A stretch of DNA of 11,078 nucleotides, from the NCBI GenBank assembly GCA_947425005.1, contig CANDYP010000037.1:1-11078 (forward strand). The letters run 5' to 3'. A model generated the notes under the pieces. That model was not told the origin of the DNA. It was given only the letters and a program-made list of their open reading frames with translations, and did no database searches. The first letter of the stretch is position 1; each line of letters starts with the position of its first letter. Below, piece by piece: positions 1 through 6,358 of this stretch. A program made the translations under genes and the position numbers. The DNA comes from Rickettsiales bacterium (GTDB taxonomy: Bacteria > Pseudomonadota > Alphaproteobacteria > Rickettsiales > UBA1997).

Positions 1-27
1 TACATCAAATTGGCTTGGCAATATTAG
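1..27 (+). CDS. Possible 3' tail of an upstream gene (uncertain)
   Basis: The first bases read in frame 1 as YIKLAWQY followed by TAG. Alternating hydrophobic residues ending in an aromatic residue resemble the C-terminal strand of an outer-membrane beta-barrel, and TonB-dependent receptors are often found beside YfiR-like genes. However, frame 2 is also open, ends in phenylalanine at base 64 and overlaps the next start codon, so it could equally be the true tail. The piece is too short to decide between them; treat it as a hint only. Confidence 0.2.
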   Translation, partial: YIKLAWQY

Positions 28-53
28 CTTTGAAACACCAGAAAGATTAAAAA

Positions 54-542
54 ATGTATTTTAAGATTTTAAAACCAATCGCTGCTTTGTTGCTGTCGCT
101 TTTTGCGCTGTCTAATAACGCGTTTGCAGACATTTCAGATAAAGAAGAGGCCACAGCTTTCGCCGGATTTATCCAAGATTTAGTGCATACAGCGCAAACA
201 GCAAAGACGGGCGTCATCTGTAATTTTGGCAGTGACGAAATATCTAGAATTATTAGCCAAGACAAGACCGTCATTGATCTTAGTAGTGAACCTTCAAAAT
301 TCGCGTCATGCAAAGCAATTTACGTAGCGACTGGCATGAGGAAGGGTATTAGTGCGGATATTGCAAAATTTAATAAGAACAAAATTATGACCGTCGCCAT
401 CTTCGATGAATTCACAGAAAACGGTGGTATGGTGCAGGTTCAGATGGGGCGAAGAAGTTTTGAATTAATTTTAAATTCAAAAACAGTAAAGGAGTCTAGC
501 GTCAGGCTAAATGCCCTATCAATGAGTCTTGTTATTAACTAA
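54..542 (+). CDS. YfiR-like (DUF4154) secreted protein
   Basis: A 162-residue protein with a signal peptide: a Lys-containing N-terminus, a hydrophobic stretch at about residues 8-20, and a likely signal peptidase I site after AFA at residue 25. The mature part matches the YfiR/DUF4154 pattern: an ICNFG strand with Cys56, a CKAIYV strand with Cys86, then a strand with TVAIFDEF and the family hallmark GGMVQVQ leading to FELILN at residues 124-141 and a C-terminal helix. In Pseudomonas, YfiR is a periplasmic repressor of the diguanylate cyclase YfiN; that role is family knowledge and is not shown here, since no GGDEF gene is in view. The two cysteines could form a disulfide. The HPt gene follows after 12 bp on the same strand, suggesting a shared signalling operon. 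No good Shine-Dalgarno precedes the ATG; this start is chosen because it gives a complete signal peptide. Confidence 0.75.
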   Translation: MYFKILKPIAALLLSLFALSNNAFADISDKEEATAFAGFIQDLVHTAQTAKTGVICNFGSDEISRIISQDKTVIDLSSEPSKFASCKAIYVATGMRKGISADIAKFNKNKIMTVAIFDEFTENGGMVQVQMGRRSFELILNSKTVKESSVRLNALSMSLVIN

Positions 543-554
543 TTATTTAAATTT

Positions 555-929
555 ATGGAAAATAATGTTGCTGCCGCTCAACCCAATAAAGCTAAAGCTA
601 TCGATGTAGAATTCTTGAGAAGCATCATCGAAAATGACTTTGAATTCGAAAAAGAATTGTTCGTAATTTTTATCGAAAATGCCCACCGCAATATCGAAAA
701 GATGGAAGACGCCATCAAGGGTTCTAACGACAATTCTTGGTACATGGCCTCCCACGCCTTCAAAGGTGCTTCTGCTTCCATCGGTGCATTCGAACTTTCA
801 AAAGTTTTAGAATACGCCCAAAAACATCCGGAAGAAAATTACGAACAAAAAACCGAACTTCTTAAAAAAATCAAAGACGAATTGCAGCTAGTTGTTGAAT
901 TCATCAACGAAGAATTACTCGAAAGATAA
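555..929 (+). CDS. Single-domain HPt histidine phosphotransfer protein
   Basis: A 124-residue, all-helical, acidic soluble protein. The motif SHAFKGASASIGA (residues 66-78) is the HPt signature, with His67 as the predicted phospho-accepting residue and the following Lys and Gly conserved as in the usual HxxKG pattern. It contains no kinase or receiver domain, so it should act as a free cytoplasmic shuttle between a hybrid histidine kinase and a response regulator, neither of which is in the window. The first 16 or so residues are polar and Ala-rich, probably a flexible leader. It follows the YfiR-like gene after 12 bp and is closed by a strong terminator about 30 bp downstream. No clear Shine-Dalgarno is seen. 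Which pathway it serves cannot be told from this sequence; ChpT-type phosphotransferases are larger and dimeric, so this is not ChpT. Confidence 0.85.
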   Translation: MENNVAAAQPNKAKAIDVEFLRSIIENDFEFEKELFVIFIENAHRNIEKMEDAIKGSNDNSWYMASHAFKGASASIGAFELSKVLEYAQKHPEENYEQKTELLKKIKDELQLVVEFINEELLER

Positions 930-959
930 TTCAAAATAATTTGAAGTTTTTAGCTCCAG

Positions 960-997
960 AAAAAACCCCGATCATTTTCAAATGGTCGGGGTTTTTT
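960..997. terminator. Bidirectional intrinsic terminator
   Basis: An 11-bp stem, CCCCGATCATT (966-976) with AATGGTCGGGG (981-991), containing one G-U pair and a TTCA loop, is flanked by A6 (960-965) and T6 (992-997). It has the correct form in both directions. It should end the YfiR-HPt unit on the plus strand and the rpsB-to-cdsA cluster on the minus strand; the cdsA stop lies about 70 bp away. Confidence 0.9.
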
Positions 998-1015
998 ATT
1001 GCCCCAACCCCAGTC

Positions 1016-1066
1016 TAAGCCCCCCTGACAAGGGGGGTAGGGGGGTTTCTCTAGCAGGGCTCGTAT
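1016..1066 (+). repeat. C6/G6/G6 repeat, copy 1
   Basis: The core runs TAAG, C6, TGACAA, G6, TA, G6, TTTCT (1016-1050). A diverged tail (CTAGCAGGGCTCGTATA) resembles the tail of copies 4 and 5. C6 and the first G6 can form a short hairpin with a TGACAA loop. The copy lies between the terminator and the cdsA stop codon, where two convergent units meet. Confidence 0.85.
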
Positions 1067-1069
1067 AAA

Positions 1070-1831
1070 CTAAAACTTACCCGCAAACACTGTAATTAAA
1101 AACAGAGTCACTGGTGCAACTAGCATCATGCCATCAAGCCGGTCAAGGATTCCGCCGTGTCCTGGAATAATATTTCCGGAATCTTTTACACCAAAAATTC
1201 TTTTAAATTTTGATTCTAGTAAATCGCTAAGCTGCTCGATTACAGCCAAAAACATGCTGAAAAAAACGAAGAAAGCGATGCCGCCACGAAACATGAAGGC
1301 ACTCATGAAGCCAATGATCATGCTGGCCAGGATACCGCCGGCAAGGCCAGTCCAAGTTTTATTCGGACTAATGGTTGGCGCTAATTTAATGCCGCCGAAA
1401 GTTTTTCCGGAGAAAAAAGCGAAGATGTCAGTCGCCCAAATAACTGAGAACATCCAGAGTAAAATGTTGGTGTCGTGCATTCTTAATTTCAGCACACAAA
1501 ACATCGGGATTAAAATGTAAGCTAGGCCGATGAGGCGCCATTTTTTTTGGTCGTCAGCGGTTTTGGTTAGATCAATCCATTCTGCGGTCATTAAAATTGT
1601 GACCGCGATTACAACTAAAAAGAACAGGCTTTGCGAAAAACAAATCGCGTAAATTGCTAGAGGCACAAGGATTAGCGCCGTAATGACTCTTTGTCTGGTA
1701 TTTTCTGCCGGGTCAAGCTCGTCAATTTTTGCGATTAATTTTTCGACAAATTTATTCACCGAAAACAGCAATTTGTGGAAAATATTTTTCGCACCTTCCA
1801 CGTTATTGCGCGTCGATTTATCTTTTACCAT
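1070..1831 (-). CDS. cdsA: Phosphatidate cytidylyltransferase (CDP-diglyceride synthase)
   Basis: Makes CDP-diacylglycerol from phosphatidic acid and CTP at the inner membrane, the branch point for phospholipids. The 253-residue product has a soluble N-terminal region of about 48 residues, then hydrophobic membrane segments (about 50-64, 68-84, 100-114, 122-141, 162-180, 183-201, 235-250). The family signature lies at residues 207-233: SKFKR, then VKD at 215-217, PGHGG at 223-227 and DRLD at 230-233, all conserved. The start at 1831 is preferred over an upstream in-frame ATG at 1888 because GGGAGAGG lies just before it. It overlaps the 3' end of uppS by 14 bp, so translational coupling is likely. 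It is the last gene of the cluster. In many proteobacteria dxr and rseP follow; here a repeat and a terminator come instead. Confidence 0.95.
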   Translation of the reverse strand: MVKDKSTRNNVEGAKNIFHKLLFSVNKFVEKLIAKIDELDPAENTRQRVITALILVPLAIYAICFSQSLFFLVVIAVTILMTAEWIDLTKTADDQKKWRLIGLAYILIPMFCVLKLRMHDTNILLWMFSVIWATDIFAFFSGKTFGGIKLAPTISPNKTWTGLAGGILASMIIGFMSAFMFRGGIAFFVFFSMFLAVIEQLSDLLESKFKRIFGVKDSGNIIPGHGGILDRLDGMMLVAPVTLFLITVFAGKF

Positions 1832-2552
1832 ATCGCCTCTCCCTTTGGTTGAACTCGTTGATTGCTTGCAGTAAATGTTTTTTGTCAAAATCTGGCCAAA
1901 AAACTTCGGTAAAATAAAGCTCGGTGTAAGCAGCTTGCCACAATAAAAAATTACTAAGTCTGAAATCGCCGGCGGTTCTGATTAAAAGATCTGGATCAGG
2001 CATTTCAGGCTGGTACAAATTTCTGCTCACAACGCGCTCGTCGAGCTCGTCCAAGCTAAGTTTGCCCTCCCTAACTTCAAGGCTTATCTTCCTCACCGCG
2101 TCAACAATTTCCTGCCTTGATCCGTAGCTGAATGCCACGTTCAAAACCAGAGATTTGTTATTTTTGGTGAGCTCTTCCAAAGCCTTAATTTTCTCTTTGG
2201 TGACGTCGGATAATTTTGCCAAATTTCCCGAAATTACAATTTTTACGCCCTTCTCAATTAGAGGCTTGGTTTCTTTTTCTAAATAATTGTCGAGGAGCTT
2301 CATTAGGTATTCCACCTCACTTTCCGGGCGGTCCCAATTTTCAGACGAGAAGGCGTAAATCGTTAAATTTTTGACACCGAGCTCAATGCAGCTTTCAGAA
2401 ATTTTACGGACATTTTCTGAGCCGGTTTTGTGACCAAGTTGTAGCGGTAAATTTTTTTGCCTAGCCCAGCGCGCATTACCGTCCATGATGATGGCGATGT
2501 GGGCTGGAATTTTTTGCGGGAGAATTTTTTCCGATTTTTTGAAAAAAAACAT
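1818..2552 (-). CDS. uppS: Isoprenyl transferase (undecaprenyl diphosphate synthase)
   Basis: A cytosolic cis-prenyltransferase that condenses isopentenyl diphosphates onto farnesyl diphosphate to give the C55 carrier for peptidoglycan. Length 244 residues, typical. Visible landmarks: MDGNARWA at 23-30, with Asp24 as the catalytic aspartate; GH at 40-41; FSSENWDRP at 68-76; and RTAGDFRLSNF at 192-202, followed by ELYF at 211-214. These correspond to the substrate-binding Arg194, Arg200, Ser202 and Glu213 of the E. coli enzyme; the residue matching Glu198 is a conservative Asp (196). MDGNGRW is the commoner form, with Ala replacing Gly here. The start follows the frr stop by a single base (TAG-A-ATG), so translation is probably coupled to frr. 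Its 3' end overlaps cdsA. Confidence 0.96.
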   Translation of the reverse strand: MFFFKKSEKILPQKIPAHIAIIMDGNARWARQKNLPLQLGHKTGSENVRKISESCIELGVKNLTIYAFSSENWDRPESEVEYLMKLLDNYLEKETKPLIEKGVKIVISGNLAKLSDVTKEKIKALEELTKNNKSLVLNVAFSYGSRQEIVDAVRKISLEVREGKLSLDELDERVVSRNLYQPEMPDPDLLIRTAGDFRLSNFLLWQAAYTELYFTEVFWPDFDKKHLLQAINEFNQRERRYGKR

Positions 2553-2553
2553 T

Positions 2554-3111
2554 CTAGACTTTCATCAATTCTTTTTCTTTTACGACTACGACGTCGTCAA
2601 TTTTTTTGACAAATTCGTCAGTGATTTTTTGTACAATGTCGTTGCAAGAATGGATGTCATCTTTGGAAGCGCCGAGCTCTTTTTCTCTTTTTTTGAAATC
2701 ATCAAGCACGTCACGACGCACGTTGCGAATCGCCACTTTTTTGTCTTCGCCGTATTTTTTCGCCAGCTTCACCAAATCTTTGCGACGCTCTTCGCTGAGC
2801 TTCGGGATCATGATGCGCAAGGTTGTTCCGTCGACTAGGGGATTAAAACCAAGGTTGGAATTAATGATTGCCTTTTCGACGGCCTTAACATTACCGCGGT
2901 CCCACACTTGAATTGACAAGGTAGTGGCTTCCGGAACTGAAATATTGGCCACTTGCGAAATCGGCGACAAGCTGCCGTAAACTTCAACTTTAACATGATC
3001 AAGCAGGCTGGGACTAGCTCTGCCAGTTGAGATGGAGTCCATGTCGCGCTTCAGCGAATTCATGGTGTCTTCCATTTTTTTGCGGGTTTTGTCAGCGAAT
3101 TCGTTAATCAT
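2554..3111 (-). CDS. frr: Ribosome recycling factor
   Basis: Splits post-termination ribosomes together with EF-G. From the ATG at 3111 the product is 185 residues, the standard length for the family. The sequence is a good match along its length: STGRASPSLLDHV near residue 30, the hinge-domain segment with PEATTLSIQVWD, GTTLRIMIPKLSEERR, and the long C-terminal helix with VAIRNVRRD containing the functionally important arginine. The start at 3111 is chosen over an in-frame ATG at 3183 because AAGAGG lies 6 bases before it and the upstream 24 residues lie inside the pyrH coding region. It begins 13 bp after the pyrH stop. Confidence 0.97.
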   Translation of the reverse strand: MINEFADKTRKKMEDTMNSLKRDMDSISTGRASPSLLDHVKVEVYGSLSPISQVANISVPEATTLSIQVWDRGNVKAVEKAIINSNLGFNPLVDGTTLRIMIPKLSEERRKDLVKLAKKYGEDKKVAIRNVRRDVLDDFKKREKELGASKDDIHSCNDIVQKITDEFVKKIDDVVVVKEKELMKV

Positions 3112-3124
3112 TTTAAACCTCTTC

Positions 3125-3847
3125 TTAGTTAATAATCGTAAATTTTCCTTTGCCTTGCACCACGTCGCACAGGGCGTTTTCACCTTTAATTGAAAAAACT
3201 ACTAACGGCAACTTGTTGTCTTTTGCCAGAGCAATTGCGGTTTGATCCATTACTTTTAAATCTTGTTTCAAAACATCAATGTAGCGCAGGCTTTCGTAGC
3301 GGGTGGCGGTTTTGTCGAGTTTCGGATCGGCGGAATAAACACCGTCAACTTGGGTGCCTTTTAAAACTACGTCGCATTTAACTTCAACGGCGCGCAGCAC
3401 GGCTGCAGTGTCGGTTGTGAAGAATGGATTACCTGTTCCGGCAGCAAAAATCACAATGCGGTTTTTTTCTAAATGGCGCGCCGCTCTTCTTTTGACGTAA
3501 GGCTCGCAGATGCTGTCCATTTGAATGGCGGACTGCATGCGGGTTTCAATGCCGCGTTTTTCGAGGGCGCTTTGCAAAGCGAGACCATTAATGCAAGTGG
3601 CCAGCATGCCCATGTAGTCAGCGCTGGCGCGTTCCATTCCAGTGGCCGCAGCTGAGACCCCGCGAAAAATATTTCCGCCACCAACCACCAAACAAATTTC
3701 GCAGCCCAGTTCGTGAGTGGCAATTATTTGGTCGCAGATTCTTTGAATGGCTTCCACATCGTGACCAAAACCCTTGTCGCCCATCATTGCTTCGCCAGAG
3801 ACTTTGAAGAGGATACGTTTGAATTTCAGATTGGTTTTGTTTGGCAT
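3125..3847 (-). CDS. pyrH: Uridylate kinase (UMP kinase)
   Basis: Phosphorylates UMP to UDP with ATP in pyrimidine nucleotide synthesis; bacterial form of the amino-acid-kinase fold, normally a hexamer. The 240-residue length is typical. Motifs: FKVSGEA at 14-20, VVGGGNIFRG at 54-63, ASADYMGMLAT at 74-84, and the AAGTGNPFFTTDTAA segment at 135-149 for nucleotide and Mg binding. It sits between tsf and frr as in most bacteria. A terminator-like hairpin lies between it and tsf, so pyrH may rely partly on readthrough or on a promoter of its own in the 92-bp spacer. No Shine-Dalgarno is visible before the ATG. Confidence 0.97.
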   Translation of the reverse strand: MPNKTNLKFKRILFKVSGEAMMGDKGFGHDVEAIQRICDQIIATHELGCEICLVVGGGNIFRGVSAAATGMERASADYMGMLATCINGLALQSALEKRGIETRMQSAIQMDSICEPYVKRRAARHLEKNRIVIFAAGTGNPFFTTDTAAVLRAVEVKCDVVLKGTQVDGVYSADPKLDKTATRYESLRYIDVLKQDLKVMDQTAIALAKDNKLPLVVFSIKGENALCDVVQGKGKFTIIN

Positions 3848-3885
3848 GAAAGAGGACTTTGAAGAATTGGTTGGGTAGGGATCTT

Positions 3886-3909
3886 GTCACCTCGCACTTG
3901 TTGCGGGGC
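3886..3909. repeat. Degenerate GTCACC palindrome in the tsf-pyrH spacer
   Basis: GTCACCTCGCA ... TGCGGGGC has the same outline as the paired palindromes in the rpsB-tsf spacer: GTCACC at one end, G+C-rich arms and a short loop, with arm pairing through CTCGCA/TGCGGGG. The centre differs (CTTGT rather than ATTCGA). It is proposed as a diverged member of the same family by inspection only. Confidence 0.4.
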
Positions 3910-3936
3910 AAAAAAAATGCCTCTTTCGAGGCATTT
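3910..3936 (-). terminator. Intrinsic terminator or attenuator after tsf
   Basis: On the minus strand AAATGCCTC, a GAAA tetraloop and GAGGCATTT form a perfect 9-bp stem followed by a run of T (plus-strand A8 at 3910-3917). It begins only 3 bp past the tsf stop codon. It probably lowers transcription from the abundant rpsB-tsf message into pyrH-frr-uppS-cdsA rather than abolishing it. Confidence 0.85.
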
Positions 3937-3939
3937 AAT

Positions 3940-4854
3940 TTAGCGAGTCATTGAGGCGACTTCTGCGGCGAAGTCATTTGCTTTCTTCTCAATTCCTTCA
4001 CCAAGAATGTAAAGTTTGAAAGCCGAAATTGCAGTTGCGCCATTTGCTTTGGCGAAATTAGCGACCACGTCTTTAATTTTTGATTTGTCGTCCATTACGA
4101 AAGGCTGCTCCAAGAGCACTACTTCTTCGTAATATTTTCTGATTCTGCCTTCGATCATTTTGTCAATGATGCTTTCAGGCTTGCCAGAGGCGCGGGCTTG
4201 ATCTTTCAAAACTTCGATTTCTCTTTTCAATTTTTCTGGATCAACCGATTCAACTGCCAAAGCGTCTGGCTTTGTAGCCGCAATGTGCATTGCGATTTGC
4301 TTGCCCAATTCTTCGATTTTGGCTTTGTCTGCAACTGATTCGAAAGCAACTAGCACAGCAATCTTGCCCATGTTGGGAGCAATTGAATTGTGCACGTAGC
4401 TAACAATCACACCGCTTTGAACCGCTAAATTAGCGACTCTTCGGATGTTAATATTTTCGCCAATTACGCCGATTTGGTTTTTAAGCTCTTCGTCAACATT
4501 GTGAGCAGCACCAGGGAAAGTAAGCGCTTTCAATTTCTCCACATCTTCGCCGACATTGATTGCCAATTTAGTAACACCGGAAACGAAATCTTGGAATTTT
4601 TGGTTACGAGCTACGAAGTCAGTTTCAGAGTTAACTTCAACGATTGCCGCTTTGTCGCCTTCAACAAAAGTGGCTACTGCCCCTTCAGAAGTAACGCGTC
4701 CGCTTTTTTTAACTGCAGAAGAGAGGCCTTTTTTTCTAAGCCAATCCACAGATTTTTCGAAATCTTCGCCGTTTTCAGCAAGAGCTTTGTTGCAATCTGC
4801 AATGCCGCATCCAGTGGATTCGCGAAGTTTTTTAATGAGTGCTAGGTCTGCCAT
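3940..4854 (-). CDS. tsf: Elongation factor Ts
   Basis: Guanine-nucleotide exchange factor for EF-Tu. The 304-residue product starts MADLALIKKLRESTGCGIADC, the usual EF-Ts N-terminal UBA-like domain, followed by KSGRVTSEGAVA as in alphaproteobacteria and the EF-Tu contact motif TDFVARN with the following hydrophobic core. Both EF-Ts dimerisation-type subdomains and the C-terminal module are present, so it looks complete. An in-frame ATG at 4911 would add 19 residues that are encoded inside a palindromic spacer repeat, so the start at 4854 is preferred. No Shine-Dalgarno is seen; the ATG is preceded by seven A residues. It follows rpsB after a spacer of about 114 bp, the classic rpsB-tsf pairing. 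Confidence 0.97.
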   Translation of the reverse strand: MADLALIKKLRESTGCGIADCNKALAENGEDFEKSVDWLRKKGLSSAVKKSGRVTSEGAVATFVEGDKAAIVEVNSETDFVARNQKFQDFVSGVTKLAINVGEDVEKLKALTFPGAAHNVDEELKNQIGVIGENINIRRVANLAVQSGVIVSYVHNSIAPNMGKIAVLVAFESVADKAKIEELGKQIAMHIAATKPDALAVESVDPEKLKREIEVLKDQARASGKPESIIDKMIEGRIRKYYEEVVLLEQPFVMDDKSKIKDVVANFAKANGATAISAFKLYILGEGIEKKANDFAAEVASMTR

Positions 4855-4897
4855 TTTTTTGAGAATTTGAGTTGGGAATTTTACATCGTTCCCGTCA

Positions 4898-4923
4898 GTG
4901 GACCTCGTCATTCGACGAGGGAC
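4898..4923. repeat. Palindromic element A in the rpsB-tsf spacer
   Basis: A perfect hairpin, CCTCGTC (4903-4909), ATTC loop, GACGAGG (4914-4920), flanked by GTGGA and GAC. Its reverse complement is closely matched by element B 15 bp away, so the two can also fold together as one long stem. Confidence 0.75.
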
Positions 4924-4938
4924 ACGGAGGGTAAATTT

Positions 4939-4965
4939 GTCACCCCATCGAATGACGGGGTCCGG
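4939..4965. repeat. Palindromic element B in the rpsB-tsf spacer
   Basis: GTCACCCCATCG ... CGGGGTCCGG. Read on the minus strand it is GGACC, CCGTCATTCGATGGGG, TGAC, which matches element A with about three substitutions and one indel. It starts 4 bp beyond the rpsB stop codon. There is no T-run next to it, so it is not a standard intrinsic terminator; it may stabilise the rpsB 3' end or be a remnant of a mobile palindrome. Confidence 0.7.
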
Positions 4966-4968
4966 AAA

Positions 4969-5970
4969 TTATTTTTTCGCCGCTGGTTTTTTAGCAGCTG
5001 GTTTTTTAGCAGCTGGCTTTTTTTCTTCTGATTTCACAGCTGGTTTTTCTGCCGCAGGTTTTTCAGCGTGAGCTGGCTTTGCAGCGTGGGCTGGTCTTTC
5101 AGCTGGTTTTCTAAAATCAGGTTTACCTTTAAAATCTTTTTTGCCTTTGAAATCTCTACCGTCTCTTTCGGCAGGTTTTTTTTCAGTTTTTACTGCAATT
5201 GAGTTTTTAAATTGAGCGACATCAAGCTCGCCGTCTTCTTCAAACTTGCTCAAATCAATGCCCGAGATTGCCATGTTTTCTTTGACGCCGGCGATTGCAG
5301 CGTCAGAAATTAAACGGCAGTAAAGTTTGATTGCTTTAGCTGAGTCGTCATTTCCTGGGATTGGGAAAGTAATGCCGTCTGGATTACAGTTGCTGTCCAG
5401 GATGGCCATTATTGGCACGCCAAGTTTTTTGGCTTCGGCAATTGCAAGAGATTCTTTGAAAGTGTCGATTACGAAAACCAGGTCTGGAGATCCGCCCATG
5501 TTTTTGATGCCGCCGAGAGCTTGCTCAAGTTTCAATTTTTGTCTTTGCAGAACTAGTTTTTCTTTTTTGTTGTAGTCGATTTCGTCGCCGCCCAAACGTT
5601 CTTCGATTTTTTTCAAAGTTTTGATTGATTGGGAAACTGTCTTCCAGTTGGTAAGCATGCCGCCTAACCATCTGAAGTTGACGTAATATTGACCGCATCT
5701 TTTTGCTGCTTCAGCGACTGGTTCAGAACCTTGTTTTTTAGTCGCAATGAAAAGGATTCTGCCGTTATTTTTGGCGATTTCTTTGACTGTAGTAAGCGCG
5801 TTGTAAAGCAAGTTAGCCGTTTTATTGAGGTCAATAATGCTAATGCCGTTGCGACTTGTGTGGATGTATTTTGCCATTTTCGGGTTACGACGCATTGTCT
5901 TGTGACCGAAGTGCACACCAGCTTCAAGAAGCTGTTTAATGGTAAATTCTGGGAGATTTGTTTTAGACAT
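4969..5970 (-). CDS. rpsB: 30S ribosomal protein S2
   Basis: Ribosomal protein of the small subunit, 333 residues from the ATG at 5970. The N-terminus MSKTNLPEFTIKQLLEAGVHF and the core motifs GHKTMRRNPKM, RWLGGMLTNW and GIPGN-like PIPGNDD are typical S2. The core ends near residue 248; the remaining 85 or so residues are a basic, low-complexity tail rich in Lys, Ala, Pro and Asp (FKGKKDFKGKPDF, then KPAH and KPAA units). Such tails occur in alphaproteobacterial S2, but the length here is noteworthy. An in-frame ATG at 6018 would add a Cys-rich leader unlike S2 and is rejected. It is the first gene of the cluster; hisA is transcribed divergently upstream. Confidence 0.97.
   Translation of the reverse strand: MSKTNLPEFTIKQLLEAGVHFGHKTMRRNPKMAKYIHTSRNGISIIDLNKTANLLYNALTTVKEIAKNNGRILFIATKKQGSEPVAEAAKRCGQYYVNFRWLGGMLTNWKTVSQSIKTLKKIEERLGGDEIDYNKKEKLVLQRQKLKLEQALGGIKNMGGSPDLVFVIDTFKESLAIAEAKKLGVPIMAILDSNCNPDGITFPIPGNDDSAKAIKLYCRLISDAAIAGVKENMAISGIDLSKFEEDGELDVAQFKNSIAVKTEKKPAERDGRDFKGKKDFKGKPDFRKPAERPAHAAKPAHAEKPAAEKPAVKSEEKKPAAKKPAAKKPAAKK
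4975..5030 (-). repeat. 15-bp tandem repeat coding the S2 tail
   Basis: About three near-perfect copies of a 15-base unit (GCTGGTTTTTTAGCA on the plus strand) encode AAKKP repeats at the extreme C-terminus of S2. Near-identity at the DNA level, including silent positions, indicates recent slippage or duplication rather than selection on protein sequence alone. Confidence 0.8.
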
Positions 5971-5989
5971 TTTAATTTGATTTTGGTTG

Positions 5990-6018
5990 TTTAAGCAACA
6001 GCAGCAAAAATCCGTCAA
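5990..6018 (-). promoter_or_regulatory. Weak candidate promoter for rpsB
   Basis: On the minus strand TTGACG (6013-6018) and CTTAAA (5990-5995) are separated by 17 bp and would start transcription about 12 bases before the rpsB ATG. The -35 is good and the -10 poor. Other start sites further upstream are possible, as r-protein operons usually have longer leaders. Confidence 0.25.
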
Positions 6019-6201
6019 GCCTTTGAAACAAAGCCTCGACAGACACCAAAATTGCTAACTGTTGTAAGATTGAATGCTTGAAGAAAATCAAGCGCGGCGC
6101 TTTTTAAGGGCGCGCAAAGAAATTGCAACTTAAAAAGTTTTGCGGTGGGCTGCTTTTTGCGACGAGATTGACAGAGCCTCGGAGCCATCCCCTCCTCGAT
6201 C

Positions 6202-6250
6202 TAAGCCCCCCTGACAAGGGGGGTAGGGGGTTTCTAGTCACGAGTTCAGA
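6202..6250 (+). repeat. C6/G6/G6 repeat, copy 2
   Basis: The core at 6202-6235 is the same as copy 1 except that the last G-run is G5, and the tail AGTCACGAGTTCAGAG is a diverged form of the copy 4/5 tail. It is preceded by CTCGATCT, shared in form with the head flanks of copies 3, 4 and 5. It forms an inverted pair with copy 3, with the tails facing each other. Confidence 0.85.
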
Positions 6251-6270
6251 GTTTTTAAAATTAATTAATT

Positions 6271-6322
6271 CTGAATTTCATTTACGAGAAACCCCCCTAC
6301 CCCCCTTGTCAGGGGGGGCTTT
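6271..6322 (-). repeat. C6/G6/G6 repeat, copy 3 (inverted)
   Basis: Reverse-complement copy: AGAAAC6TAC6TTGTCA then G7 and CTTT. The G7 differs by one base from other copies. It ends 36 bp before the hisA ATG and pairs with copy 2 over more than 30 bp, with a 50-bp AT-rich middle; transcripts through here would form a very stable hairpin. Confidence 0.85.
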
Positions 6323-6358
6323 GATTGAGTTCATTTTTACAATTACTAAAAAATCCAA

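Noticed and set aside
4855..4911. Upstream in-frame start for tsf
   Set aside because: The extra residues derive from palindromic spacer DNA and precede a perfectly normal EF-Ts N-terminus.
5971..6018. Upstream in-frame start for rpsB
   Set aside because: It would add a Cys-rich leader not found in S2; the MSKTNLPEF start fits the family.
6321..6349. hisA promoter TTGATT - 17 bp - TACTAA
   Set aside because: The -10 matches only half of the consensus and would leave a leader of a few bases; not convincing.
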